Origin: Paraburkholderia dioscoreae
GTDB lineage: Bacteria; Pseudomonadota; Gammaproteobacteria; Burkholderiales; Burkholderiaceae
Assembly: GCF_902459535.1 (NCBI RefSeq)
Contig: NZ_LR699554.1
Location: 2,170,001-2,234,000 of the forward strand
DNA length: 64,000 bases
Direction of reading: 5' to 3'
In this document: positions 54,404-63,585 of the stretch, piece by piece
Layout: the number at the start of each line of letters is the position of its first letter
Numbering within the stretch: position 1 is the stretch's first letter
The notes under the pieces: model-generated
The model's database searches: none
The model's input: the letters and a program-made list of their open reading frames with translations, nothing else
Told to the model about the DNA's origin: nothing
Program-made: the position numbers and the translations under genes

Positions 54404-55419
54404 GCAATACGATTGCCAACCAGACACCGCTCCCGGCGATTCTGTTCGTTGATGACGAGGCCACCGCGGCCAAATACTTCGAACGCGCCATCGGCGCGAT
54501 CGCGCCGGTGGTGACGGGCGCCTCCGTGGAGGAAGGCAAGGCCATGCTGGATGCTCACGCCGCCAGCCTGGCCGTGCTGGTGTCCGACCAGCGCATGCCG
54601 GGCGAATATGGCAACGAACTTCTGCGCTACGCGCGCGAGCGCTATCCCCATATCGTCCGGATCCTGACGACGGCCTATTCGGAGCTGGACCAGACCGTCG
54701 AGGCCGTCAATCAAGGCCAGATACATCGCTATATCAAGAAGCCGTGGGACATCAGCGCGCTGCGCATGGAGATGAAGCAGGCGCTGGAGCTGGCGGGACT
54801 GCGCAAGGAACGCGACCAACTCGTGCGCGAGAAGCTGGGGGTGCTGCAGACGCAGACCGTGGCCACCCGCATTGGCACAGTGCACACGCTGTGCGCCAGC
54901 CTGATCGGCCCCGGCCGCTTCCAGCCGGTGGAAACTTATCTGGCCGGCACCGAACTGGCGGGTGCCCGCAATGTGGAACCTGACTGGCAGCGTATGGACT
55001 ACGCCGACCTGGTGCATGCCGAGAGCGAATGCAGCGGCAGCTTCGGACACGCGGTCGGCACGCGCCTCGCGGAGCTGCGTGCGCAGAATGCGGGGCGCAG
55101 CGCTGCTGATGCGGTGCAGGTTCTCACTGAAGTCCTCGGCGCCGCAGTACGCGGCGATGGCGATGCGCTGATCTGGACTTCGCCGGCCACGCTGAGCGAG
55201 TTCCTTGCCCGGCCGGTGGGGCAGGCCGTATCGGCCGAGCACGCTGGCTGGCTGGCTGGCCTACTGTGGCTGGAAGAAGCCGGCGGCGCGCTGCAGTTTG
55301 TGCGTGAAGGTGACACCATCGTCTGCCGCGCCGGCACACGCGCAGCCAGTTTTGCGGCCGACCGCCTGGCAGTCTGGATCGAGCGCTTCTCGGAGCCGGC
55401 GTTCGAGCAGGCGAAGTAG
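54400..55419 (+). CDS. phcQ: PhcQ-like response regulator
   Basis: This 339-residue protein has an N-terminal receiver (phosphoacceptor Asp63 in VSDQRMPGEYG, conserved Lys in YIKKPWD). A coiled linker and a 190-residue C-terminal region with no DNA-binding motif that I recognise follow. It matches the last gene of the Ralstonia phcBSRQ set. CAGGAG seven bases before the ATG gives a solid start. Directly downstream are transposase debris. Confidence 0.75.
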   Translation: MSNTIANQTPLPAILFVDDEATAAKYFERAIGAIAPVVTGASVEEGKAMLDAHAASLAVLVSDQRMPGEYGNELLRYARERYPHIVRILTTAYSELDQTVEAVNQGQIHRYIKKPWDISALRMEMKQALELAGLRKERDQLVREKLGVLQTQTVATRIGTVHTLCASLIGPGRFQPVETYLAGTELAGARNVEPDWQRMDYADLVHAESECSGSFGHAVGTRLAELRAQNAGRSAADAVQVLTEVLGAAVRGDGDALIWTSPATLSEFLARPVGQAVSAEHAGWLAGLLWLEEAGGALQFVREGDTIVCRAGTRAASFAADRLAVWIERFSEPAFEQAK

Positions 55420-55420
55420 A

Positions 55421-55500
55421 CGATCCGCAAAACGGGTGATGCTTGATGCGATTGAAGAAGCGCTCGACCAGCTTGCGCGTACGGCGCATAACCGGATGCG
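55421..55500 (-). mobile_element. IS5-type transposase C-terminal fragment
   Basis: On the minus strand RRTRKLVERFFNRIKH is the conserved stretch around the catalytic Glu of IS5/IS427-family DDE transposases. Both ends are cut: the sequence turns to unrelated codons at the phcQ side and to autotransporter codons on the other. Only about 25 codons survive. Confidence 0.7.
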
Positions 55501-55865
55501 AAGCTCCGCATTTACAGGCTTCAGTGCATCGCCGAATGCCCTGTCGATCGTCACGCCCACGTACGGCTGCAGACTGCGCACGTTATCCGTGCCGAGGTTC
55601 AGATCCTGCCCGCCCGCGCCACTTTCGCCGAAGCCGTTCGCATGAAAGTACGCGTAGCGCAGGCCGATACGCGGCGTGACGCTCATTTCGCCGAACAGCA
55701 TCGGGAGGCATGCCTCGCCGCCCAGGTTGAATTCCTGCCCCATGTGATCACCTTCGGCCGTGCCCGTCGATCCGAACGGCCGCTTCCGGGACAGGAAGTC
55801 CAGCCCCACGCCCAACGTTGCTCCCAGGTTCAACGGTCCCAAGCCGCGACTGCCGTATAGCGCCT
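55495..55865 (-). pseudogene. Autotransporter beta-barrel fragment
   Basis: Minus-strand codons from about 55865 to 55495 spell an autotransporter-like barrel: LGPLNLGATLGVGLDF, GEMSVTPRIGLRYAYFHANGF (in two strands) and GVTIDRAFGD. The passenger part and the last strands are gone. The distal end joins the transposase fragment, so an insertion/deletion event destroyed the gene. Confidence 0.65.
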
Positions 55866-55973
55866 ATGCGCGCCACGCGGGCAGCCATCCCTTCTGACAA
55901 AAAGATCCAGCCTTCTATGGCGAACGGGCGGTAAATTTCGCAGCCGCCGAAATCGGGCAAGTAGCGGCTTCCA

Positions 55974-56963
55974 CTAGAAGTTGAGAAGGCGCTCGCTGAG
56001 CCCCCAAAGCTCATCGGCGAATGCAGGGTCGATGGCATAGGGCACTACGCCCGTAAGCCTCATCGCATCCGCCATATCCATTTTTTCCGGCTGCTGCGCC
56101 ATGACCGCGGCCACGTCGACGTTTTCGCAATACACACCGCCCAAGCCGTTCAATTGCGGGCTCGTCGCACACCAGACCTGAGTGGCCGCGCCCTGCCCGA
56201 TGGTCTTGAGATGCCTTGCCGGATCGCGCACTGGCTTGCCTTGTTCATCGAGGACACCTGCCGCGATCAGCTGTTCGCGCGGAATGTGTTTCCCCAAGCC
56301 GGTATCGGCAATAGCGCCCGGATGCAGCGAAAACGCGCGGATCCCGTGGGCCTTCTCGCGCTGGTCGAGCGCGACGGCAAAGAGGATGTTGGCCGTCTTC
56401 GACTGTCCATACCCTGCCCACGGCGTGTACTGGCGACGCTCGAAATTCGGATCGTCGAACACCACCGGCGAATAGCGATGACCGATCGACGACACCGACA
56501 CCACGCGAGCGCCCCCCGCATTGCGCAGCGCAGACAGGAGCCGCATGGTCAGCTGAAAGTGGCCGAGATGGTTGGTCGCGAACTGATACTCGTACCCTCG
56601 CGGGTCGCGCGTCAATTCCGGCACGGCCATGATGGCGGCGCTATTGATCAGCATGTGCAGCACCGGCGTCGATTCGAGAAACGACGCTGCGAAAGCGTCG
56701 ATCGAAGCCGGATCGAGCAGGTCCATCGGCGCGATTTCCACGTCGATGCCGACCAGCGCCTCGCGGGCGCGGTGCATGTCGCGGGCGGGAACGATCACGC
56801 GCGCGCCGGCGGCGCGAAGCACCCGCGCGGTTTCGCGCCCGAGGCCGGAGTAGCCCCCGGTCACGATCGCTGTCTTGCCGGAAAGATCGATGCCGGCAAT
56901 CACCTCGTCGGCGGTGGTGGCGGCTCCGAAACCTGAACCGAGCGGCTTTTGCGGCGTCATCAT
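55974..56963 (-). CDS. Short-chain dehydrogenase/reductase
   Basis: This 329-residue NAD(P)-dependent oxidoreductase has TGGYSGLGRE at the cofactor site, INSAAIMA for the adenine-side motif, catalytic Ser in VSVSSIGH and YGQSKTAN (Tyr-x-x-x-Lys). It resembles the retinol-dehydrogenase/WW-oxidoreductase-like branch. It is divergent from an AraC regulator, which probably controls it. Substrate unknown. Confidence 0.92.
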   Translation of the reverse strand: MMTPQKPLGSGFGAATTADEVIAGIDLSGKTAIVTGGYSGLGRETARVLRAAGARVIVPARDMHRAREALVGIDVEIAPMDLLDPASIDAFAASFLESTPVLHMLINSAAIMAVPELTRDPRGYEYQFATNHLGHFQLTMRLLSALRNAGGARVVSVSSIGHRYSPVVFDDPNFERRQYTPWAGYGQSKTANILFAVALDQREKAHGIRAFSLHPGAIADTGLGKHIPREQLIAAGVLDEQGKPVRDPARHLKTIGQGAATQVWCATSPQLNGLGGVYCENVDVAAVMAQQPEKMDMADAMRLTGVVPYAIDPAFADELWGLSERLLNF

Positions 56964-57006
56964 GGCGTTTCCCTAGACGAAGAATGATGTACGCAGTGTG
57001 AGCGTG

Positions 57007-57041
57007 AATTCCGGTACGATGAATAATCCAGAATCCGGAAT
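57007..57041. promoter_or_regulatory. Inverted ATTCCGG repeats between SDR and araC-type genes
   Basis: ATTCCGG (57008-57014) and CCGGAAT (57035-57041) form an inverted pair in the 86-base divergent gap; two AATCC copies lie within the right half. The site is suited to control of both genes by the AraC protein. Confidence 0.45.
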
Positions 57042-57049
57042 ACTGTCGC

Positions 57050-57982
57050 ATGAGTTCAAAAATCGAGGATGACCCGCTTTCGGATTTCCTCCGGCTGCTC
57101 GGTGCCCAGCCCGTCGTGGCAGGCGGTTTCTCCGCCGGCGGCACATGGGCGATCCGCTTTCCGCAACCGAAAAAGATCAAGTTCTTCGCGCTGGTCAAGG
57201 GCAGTTGCTGGCTTTCCGTCGACGCGCAAACGGGGCCGGTCGCGGTCGGCGAAGGCGACGTGTTTCTGCTGACCGGCGAACGCTCCTTTGTCCTCGCGAG
57301 CGACCCGGACGCGGCACCGGTCGACGCGGCCACCCTATTCTCCGGCAACGCGGCCCGGAGCGCGACGATCGGCGACGGCAACGGTTGCACGCAGATCGGA
57401 GGACACGTCAGACTCGCGCCGTCCAACGACACGCTGCTGGTCGACGCCCTGCCGTCGCTGATACACATCCGTGCGGACTGCGAGCAGGCGGCCGTCCTTC
57501 AATGGCTGCTGGCCCGCCTCGTCAAGGAATTCGCGTCGGGTTTGCCGGGCAGCGGCCTCGCTTCGACGTACCTTGCGCAACTGATGTTCGTCGAAATGCT
57601 GCGCGTCCATCTCGACTCCGGCGCGGAAATCCCCAACGGATGGCTGCGCGCGATTGGCGACAAACGGCTTGCGCCCGCGCTAAGACTGATGCATGCCGAT
57701 CCCGGCCGGGCGTGGCGGCTCGACGAACTCGCGAGCGCAGCGGCCATGTCGCGCACGTCGTTCTGCGTGCATTTCAGGTCTGTCGCGGGCATGGCTCCGC
57801 TCACATGGCTCACGCAGTGGCGCATGCGTATGGCAAGGCAGGCGTTGATCGACGAGAAAATACCGATTGCCGTTCTCGCGGCAAGGTTGGGTTACTCATC
57901 CGAAAGCGCATTCAGCAGCGCGTTCAAGCGGATGTCCAGTGTGTCGCCGAGCGAATACAGGCGGACGGGGTGGGCGGCTTGA
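57050..57982 (+). CDS. AraC-family transcriptional regulator with cupin domain
   Basis: This 310-residue regulator has an N-terminal cupin-like sensing domain (residues about 20-190, WLSVDAQTGPVAVGEGDVFLL) and a C-terminal pair of helix-turn-helix motifs (LDELASAAAMSRTSFCVHF in part, and IAVLAARLGYSSESAFS). It is divergent from the dehydrogenase gene and probably activates it in response to a small ligand or aldehyde. Confidence 0.92.
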   Translation: MSSKIEDDPLSDFLRLLGAQPVVAGGFSAGGTWAIRFPQPKKIKFFALVKGSCWLSVDAQTGPVAVGEGDVFLLTGERSFVLASDPDAAPVDAATLFSGNAARSATIGDGNGCTQIGGHVRLAPSNDTLLVDALPSLIHIRADCEQAAVLQWLLARLVKEFASGLPGSGLASTYLAQLMFVEMLRVHLDSGAEIPNGWLRAIGDKRLAPALRLMHADPGRAWRLDELASAAAMSRTSFCVHFRSVAGMAPLTWLTQWRMRMARQALIDEKIPIAVLAARLGYSSESAFSSAFKRMSSVSPSEYRRTGWAA

Positions 57983-58080
57983 AGCGCGGAGGCACTGGAT
58001 TCGAAGGATCGTCCGCCCGGTTAACTGGCGCCGCTGTAAATGGCGCATGCACGTATCGACAGATAACCGATCCGCCTTCG

Positions 58081-59388
58081 TCATGACGCCCCCAACAGCA
58101 TCGTAGTCAGTTGCGGAAAAACGCCGATCAACCCCAGCACCATCGCCATGATGAACACATAGGGCAGCGTGCCCAGCACGATGCGCCGCAACGGCACATC
58201 GGGCGCGACGCTTTGAACGACAAACAGGTTCAGCCCCACGGGCGGATGAATCAGCGCCATTTCCATATTGATCACGACCACGACACCGAACCAGATCAGG
58301 TTCCAGTGATACGCCTGCACGACCGGCACCAGCACCGGCATCGTGACGACGATGATCGCAATCGTCTCCATGAAGCAGCCGAGAAAGATCAGCAACAGAT
58401 TGATGCTGATGAACAGCACCCACGGTTCGAGATGCGCGCGCGCGACAGTTTGCGTGAGCGAAGCGGCCACCTGGCTCGTCGTCATCACGTAGCCGAACAC
58501 GATGGCCGATGAAATGACGGCGAGGATCATCACACTGCTTTGTGCCGCGTTGACGAGAATTTCGCGGAAGCTGTGCCAGTTCAGTTCCCGGTACACCGCG
58601 CCGGCAAGAACCAGACTCGCCACGATACCCAGCGATGCCGCCTCCTGCGGAGTCGCCAGACCGCGATACAGCGAGCCCAGAATGATCAGGATCAGGAGCG
58701 CAAACGGCCCGATATCCTTCAGTGCGAAAACGCGCGCCCTCAGCGACGCCAGCGGCCGTGTGCGGCGTTCGCCCTGCGCTCGCCGACGCAACGCGAGCCC
58801 CATCTGGAAGACGGCAAACGCGGCGGCCATGATCGCACCCGGCACGAGCGTCGCCGCGAACAGCCGGCCGATGGATTGCTCTGCGATCACGCTATACACA
58901 ATGAGCGGGATGCTCGGCGGCAGCAGAATGCCGAGTGTGCCGCCCGCCGCCACGGAACCGCATGCCTGCCCCGCCGGCACACCGTGCCGGCGCATCTCGG
59001 AGACTGCAAAGCCGCCGATCGCCGCCGCAGTCGCCACGCTCGAACCCGACACCGCGGCCATCACGCCGCAAGCCAGGGTCGTGGCGACCGCCAGCCCGCC
59101 GGGCACGCCGTCGAGAATGGTGGCGAGCGCGGCATAGAGACGTGCGCCCATACCGGACGCGGACACGATCGCGCCCATGAACATGAACATCGGCACGGAG
59201 GTCAGCGTAAACGTCGCCACCGATCCCCAGTAGGTGCTCGGAATGAGATTCAGCGCGTCCCAGCCGCCGCCGGTCAGAAACAGCGAAGCGAGCGCGACGA
59301 ACAGCAGCGCGAACGCAATCGGCACGCCGAGCGACAGTACGGCCAGCAGCCCGCCGAACATGCCGGCGCCGATAAAGAGCTGATTCAC
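58081..59388 (-). CDS. dctM: TRAP transporter large permease (DctM)
   Basis: This 435-residue membrane protein has about 12 helices with the family patterns PMFMFMGAIVSASGMG, ATTLACGVMAAVSGSSVATAA (in part) and GGTLGILLPPSIPLIVY. It couples sodium to import of an organic acid held by the DctP receptor. It overlaps dctQ by four bases and ends the operon. Confidence 0.93.
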   Translation of the reverse strand: MNQLFIGAGMFGGLLAVLSLGVPIAFALLFVALASLFLTGGGWDALNLIPSTYWGSVATFTLTSVPMFMFMGAIVSASGMGARLYAALATILDGVPGGLAVATTLACGVMAAVSGSSVATAAAIGGFAVSEMRRHGVPAGQACGSVAAGGTLGILLPPSIPLIVYSVIAEQSIGRLFAATLVPGAIMAAAFAVFQMGLALRRRAQGERRTRPLASLRARVFALKDIGPFALLILIILGSLYRGLATPQEAASLGIVASLVLAGAVYRELNWHSFREILVNAAQSSVMILAVISSAIVFGYVMTTSQVAASLTQTVARAHLEPWVLFISINLLLIFLGCFMETIAIIVVTMPVLVPVVQAYHWNLIWFGVVVVINMEMALIHPPVGLNLFVVQSVAPDVPLRRIVLGTLPYVFIMAMVLGLIGVFPQLTTMLLGAS

Positions 59389-59933
59389 TTGTCTCTCCCC
59401 AGCACCAGTTCGTCGACGGAAACCTCGTGCAGCACTTCACGCCGCGCGCACACAATGACGGCGAGCCTCACCAGTTGCACGAAGGCGAGCATCAGCGCGC
59501 CGGCCGCGAGACAGGAATACGGAATCCACAGCGGCAGTGAAAACATGCCCCATGAACGCTCGCCGCTCGTGTAGGCGTCCCACCAGAATTGCACGGCGAG
59601 CACGGCGATCGCCAGGGCCACGGCGGTGACGATCAGCGTGGAAACGACGGCCAGCGCACGCTTGCCGCGTTCGCCGAGATGATGGCTCAACACGTCGACT
59701 TTCAGATGGCGGGATTGCCACGCAAGCGCCGCCATGCCGACGAAGGTCATATAGGCCATCAGATAGGTCGTGACCTCGGTGACCCACACATCGGACAGAT
59801 GCAGCGCTTCACGCGCCAGCACACCGTACGAAATGACCGCGACCGTCGCGATCACCGCGACGCCGACCGATAGCGCGACGCCCTTGCAGAAAACGTCGAG
59901 ACCCCGCGCGAAACGATCGAGTGGCTGCCGCAT
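59385..59933 (-). CDS. dctQ: TRAP transporter small permease (DctQ)
   Basis: This 182-residue protein has four hydrophobic helices (about 17-37, 52-72, 93-113, 135-155) with WVTEVTTYLMAYMTFVGMA, the typical DctQ stretch. It forms the membrane complex with DctM and lies between dctP and dctM. Confidence 0.92.
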   Translation of the reverse strand: MRQPLDRFARGLDVFCKGVALSVGVAVIATVAVISYGVLAREALHLSDVWVTEVTTYLMAYMTFVGMAALAWQSRHLKVDVLSHHLGERGKRALAVVSTLIVTAVALAIAVLAVQFWWDAYTSGERSWGMFSLPLWIPYSCLAAGALMLAFVQLVRLAVIVCARREVLHEVSVDELVLGRDK

Positions 59934-59947
59934 GAGCGCCTCCTTGC

Positions 59948-60964
59948 TTACTTGTATAACGCCGTGCTTTCATCGAGCAGATGCGCGCCGTCAGGCACCT
60001 CGTTGCGGAACTTGGGAAAGCTCACTTGCTGGAAGAGCTTTTGCCATTGTGTCCATTCATCGAGCGTCATCTTGTGAATCTGCACGCCGTGACTCGCGAA
60101 CAGTTGCGCGACGCGCCGGTCATCCGCTTTCGCGCCTTCAAACGCGCTCTGTTCGAGACTTTGGCCAACGTCGGTCATGATCTTCTGCTGGGCGGGCGTA
60201 AGGCGATTCCACGTCTTCATGCTGATCGCGATCGGCTCGATCGTGTAATAGATGCTGTACTGTTCCGGCGAGTTGTAGTACCTGGCAACCTCGTAGAGGC
60301 GATACGAGCCGAACGTGCCCGACGAGGTCCACAAACCGTCGAGCAGCCCCAGTTGCATCGCGCTATAGGTTTCAGACGAAGCCATCGACACCGTGCTCGC
60401 GCCCGCGCTCTGCAATGCGGCCTCCATCATCTTGCCGGCGCCCCGCACCTTCTGTTTCGCGAGGTCGCCGGGCACATTGATCGGTTTGGACTTTGACGCC
60501 ATACCGCCGGAGATCTGGATCCAGCACAGCGTCTTGAAGCCGTAGGCTTCCATCTTTGCTTCGAGTTCGCGCCACGGCGCCGAGGTGCGGAAACGGTAGA
60601 CGTCGTCCGGTGTTTTCCAGAGTCCCGGCAGAAGAATCAGGTTCATCTGCGGAATCGCGCCCGCTGCATAGATGTACGGATAAATCGCCAGGTCGACGTT
60701 GCCGCTGCGCAGCGCGGTGTGCATATTCAGCGCCTTGACGAGCGACTCCGCCGGAAAGATGTCGATGTGGATCTTGCCGCCGGAGCGCTGCATCACCTCC
60801 TGCGCGAACTTCTTGCCGGTCGACACCACGTAGTCGTTCGGATCGTCGGGCCACTGGTGCGCCATTTTCAGCGTGATCGTGTCGTCCGCCTGCGCGATAC
60901 TCACGCTTCCCAGCGAACAGGCCACAGCCGCACCTAGCGCGGCCAACAGATAACGAATCTTCAT
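59948..60964 (-). CDS. dctP: TRAP transporter substrate-binding protein (DctP)
   Basis: This 338-residue periplasmic receptor has a signal peptide cut after AQA-DD. Typical DctP blocks include ITLKMAHQWPDDPNDYVVSTGKKF (as LKMAHQW and STGKKFA), GKIHIDIFPAESL and the GVASKSKPI-like GMASKSKPI near the ligand Arg. AAGGAG eight bases before the ATG at 60964 fixes the start. It probably binds a carboxylate feeding the adjoining CoA-linked pathway. Confidence 0.92.
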   Translation of the reverse strand: MKIRYLLAALGAAVACSLGSVSIAQADDTITLKMAHQWPDDPNDYVVSTGKKFAQEVMQRSGGKIHIDIFPAESLVKALNMHTALRSGNVDLAIYPYIYAAGAIPQMNLILLPGLWKTPDDVYRFRTSAPWRELEAKMEAYGFKTLCWIQISGGMASKSKPINVPGDLAKQKVRGAGKMMEAALQSAGASTVSMASSETYSAMQLGLLDGLWTSSGTFGSYRLYEVARYYNSPEQYSIYYTIEPIAISMKTWNRLTPAQQKIMTDVGQSLEQSAFEGAKADDRRVAQLFASHGVQIHKMTLDEWTQWQKLFQQVSFPKFRNEVPDGAHLLDESTALYK

Positions 60965-61022
60965 CCGGGTCTCCTTGCATCTCACGTTGTTGTTATTCCG
61001 GAATGTCGCCCACGTGCCTACC

Positions 61023-61958
61023 TCACCCGCTCTCGTTCAGCAGCCGCACGACGTGGGAATAAATGTCGGCGACCGGAGCGCCGCGCGTGTTGGAGGGCAG
61101 CGTTTCGATCAATTCCCCAATGCGCCGGTTCAACAGGCTGCGTGTGTGAAAGAGCGCACGCGCCTCACCGGTTTCCTGCCTGCTCACGTGCTGTTCGCGC
61201 CACTGAGTGTGCTCGTCGATAGCACGCGACAACCTCTCAACTGATTCGGCGTCGTTCGCCGCGGCCAGCAACACGGGCGCGACGCGACGTCCATTCGCCC
61301 GGTTGCGTTCGAGCACACTGCCGATGTCCTGCGCCATGCGCTCCGCACCCGGCAAATCGGCCTTATTGACGACGACGATGTCCGCGGTTTCCAGCACGCC
61401 CGCTTTCATCGCCTGCACCTGATCGCCCGAATGCGGGCCCATTGTCAGCACCAGCGTGTCGACGAGCGTGCGTGCGCCGTACTCCACCTGCCCCACGCCG
61501 ACCGTCTCCACGAGAATCTCCGCGAAGCCTTCGGCCTCCACGGCGGCGAGCACGTCCGCGAGATTGTCGGAAAGTCCGTCGGCGGAACGGCCGCTCGGCA
61601 GCGAACGGATATAGACGTCGGTGTCCGCCAGCAATGCGTCCATCCTGACGCGATCGCCGAGCAGCGCGCCGGACGTTTTCGGGCTGCTCGGATCGATCGC
61701 GATGATGGCGAGCGACTCGCCGCGCGCAGCGCGCGCTTTCGCGAGGCGGGCGATCAAGGTACTCTTGCCTGCGCCCGGTGGTCCCGTGAAGCCGATGCGG
61801 CGTGCGCTCGCTTCGGCTTGCGTGCGCAGCACCCGAAGCGATTCAGACACCGTCGCGCGTGAAATTCGCGATAGTCTGCGCGCCAGATCACCGCGCGCCG
61901 AGGCGGCCACGCGCGAATCAGCCGGGTCACGTGTACTGGTTTCGCCAGCAACGCTCAT
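61023..61958 (-). CDS. meaB: MeaB/ArgK-type GTPase chaperone of a B12-dependent mutase
   Basis: This 311-residue G3E GTPase has Walker A GPPGAGKST, the switch segment IDPSSPKTSGALLGDRVRM, ETVGVGQVE and NKAD for guanine recognition. It protects and reloads cobalamin-dependent acyl-CoA mutases. Its ATG overlaps the CoA-transferase stop by four bases, and the mutase subunits are just upstream in the same operon. Confidence 0.93.
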   Translation of the reverse strand: MSVAGETSTRDPADSRVAASARGDLARRLSRISRATVSESLRVLRTQAEASARRIGFTGPPGAGKSTLIARLAKARAARGESLAIIAIDPSSPKTSGALLGDRVRMDALLADTDVYIRSLPSGRSADGLSDNLADVLAAVEAEGFAEILVETVGVGQVEYGARTLVDTLVLTMGPHSGDQVQAMKAGVLETADIVVVNKADLPGAERMAQDIGSVLERNRANGRRVAPVLLAAANDAESVERLSRAIDEHTQWREQHVSRQETGEARALFHTRSLLNRRIGELIETLPSNTRGAPVADIYSHVVRLLNESG

Positions 61959-63130
61959 GTCGGCACCTCGCTGCACCATGCGGCCGTGTGCTCGCCGAGC
62001 AGCGGCGGCACGTCGTAGCGCGTGCGCACACCGTCGATACGAATCGGATTGCCGACCACTTTCAGCGGTCCCGCCTCCGACTGGATTTCCACCACCATCT
62101 CGCGCGCCTGCACCTGGGCGCTCGCCAGCGCTTCCTCGATCGAAGCGAGCCGCGACACCACGACACCGGACGACGCCAGCAGATCGAGCCAATGCTGCGT
62201 GGTCTCGCTCGCAAACATGGCCGACAGCGCGTCGATCACGATCGCGCGTTGCACGCGGCGCTCGGCCATCGTCGCGAAGCCAGGCTGCGTGATCCATTCG
62301 GGATGACCGACACGTTGCGCGAAAATACGCCAGAAGTTGTCGTGCGTGATGAAGATCATCAACCAGTCGTCGCGCGTCCTGAACAATTGCGCGGGCACGA
62401 TGTACGGATGCGAAGAGAGCGCATGGCGCCGGGCCGTTTCACCGCCGTTCAGCGCGGCCCCCGCCAGGTAGTTCAGTTGCGACACCATCACGTCGAACAT
62501 TGCGATATCCACCTGGCCACCACGGCCTTCGACGATTTTCGCGAGCAGGCCGACGGCGCCCATCATGCCCGTCGAGTTGTCGACGGCGGAATAGCCCGCC
62601 TTGGTCGGCGGGCCGTCCGGATCGCCCGTCAGGTTCATGATGCCGGTGAGCGCCTGGATCACATAGTCGTAGGCGGGCAATTCAGCATGCGGGCTGTCGA
62701 GCCCGAAACCCGTCATCGCGACGCAGACGATCCGTTCGTTATGCACGCGCAACCGGTTGTACGTGAGACCGAGTTTCTGAATCGCGGACGGCCGCAGATT
62801 CGTAATCAGCGCATGGGAGTCGCGCACCAGCGCCGCCAGCGCGTGGCGTCCCGCTTCGCTGGCGAGATCCAGCACCACGCTCTGCTTGCTGCGATTCAGG
62901 CTCGCGAAATAGGCATTGTGCGGGCCGATCATGTGCGGGCTGATCGACCGGCCGATATCGCCCTCGGGCGGCTCGATCTTGATCACCTCGGCGCCGAGAT
63001 CGGCGAGCAGCATGCCGCAGTAAGGCCCCATCAGCATGTGGCCGATTTCGATCACACGGATGCCGCTCAACGGGCCCGACGACGAACCCGCTGACGGACC
63101 GCTTGCCTCGGCGCTGAAGGGCGTTTTCAT
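61955..63130 (-). CDS. CaiB/BaiF family CoA-transferase
   Basis: This 391-residue class III CoA-transferase moves CoA between carboxylates through an enzyme aspartyl-CoA intermediate. The conserved start IRVIEIGHMLMGPYCGMLLADLGAEVIKIE (parts GPYCGMLLADLGA and IKIEPPEGD) and the Asp in AGYSAVDNSTGMMGA are present. It probably activates the acid imported by the TRAP system for the mutase. It overlaps both neighbours by four bases. Confidence 0.93.
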   Translation of the reverse strand: MKTPFSAEASGPSAGSSSGPLSGIRVIEIGHMLMGPYCGMLLADLGAEVIKIEPPEGDIGRSISPHMIGPHNAYFASLNRSKQSVVLDLASEAGRHALAALVRDSHALITNLRPSAIQKLGLTYNRLRVHNERIVCVAMTGFGLDSPHAELPAYDYVIQALTGIMNLTGDPDGPPTKAGYSAVDNSTGMMGAVGLLAKIVEGRGGQVDIAMFDVMVSQLNYLAGAALNGGETARRHALSSHPYIVPAQLFRTRDDWLMIFITHDNFWRIFAQRVGHPEWITQPGFATMAERRVQRAIVIDALSAMFASETTQHWLDLLASSGVVVSRLASIEEALASAQVQAREMVVEIQSEAGPLKVVGNPIRIDGVRTRYDVPPLLGEHTAAWCSEVPT

Positions 63131-63585
63131 CCGAGCACCCTGGCCACGGCATCGATCACATGATCGAGCGGCATGTCGCTCGTGAAAACGCCGCGAATGC
63201 CGGCCGCGAGAAACGCGGCGCGATCGTCGGCCGGAATCGTCCCGCCGACGAAAACCGGAATGTCGCCCGCGCCCTGCTCCGCCAGCAAGGCCACGGTGCG
63301 CGCGACCAGTTCGTTATGGCTGCCGGAAAGAATCGACAGGCCGACGGCGTCGACGTCCTCGTCGATCGCAATGCGCGCGATGTACTCCGGGCTCTTGCGC
63401 AGGCCCGTGTAGATCACACTCGCGCCGGCGTCGCGCAGCGCCAGCGCGATCACCTTGGCGCCGATGTCGTGACCGTCGAGACCGGGTTTCGCAACGAGAA
63501 TCCGCTTGCCCTTGAGCGGCGTACCGGACGCTGGACTCGCCGGGCTTGCGGACGTGCTGTCAGCCATTTGCGTTGAGCTGTTCAT
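63127..63585 (-). CDS. B12-binding small subunit of a methylmalonyl-CoA-mutase-type enzyme
   Basis: This 152-residue protein has a disordered Ala/Ser-rich start (residues 1-25) and then a cobalamin-binding fold: the lower-ligand motif DGHDIG (DxHxxG), GLSILSGSH and the GG pair in VFVGGTIP. A separate B12 subunit is the arrangement of 2-hydroxyisobutyryl-CoA mutase and related enzymes. The ATG at 63585 overlaps the large-subunit stop (ATGA). Confidence 0.9.
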   Translation of the reverse strand: MNSSTQMADSTSASPASPASGTPLKGKRILVAKPGLDGHDIGAKVIALALRDAGASVIYTGLRKSPEYIARIAIDEDVDAVGLSILSGSHNELVARTVALLAEQGAGDIPVFVGGTIPADDRAAFLAAGIRGVFTSDMPLDHVIDAVARVLG

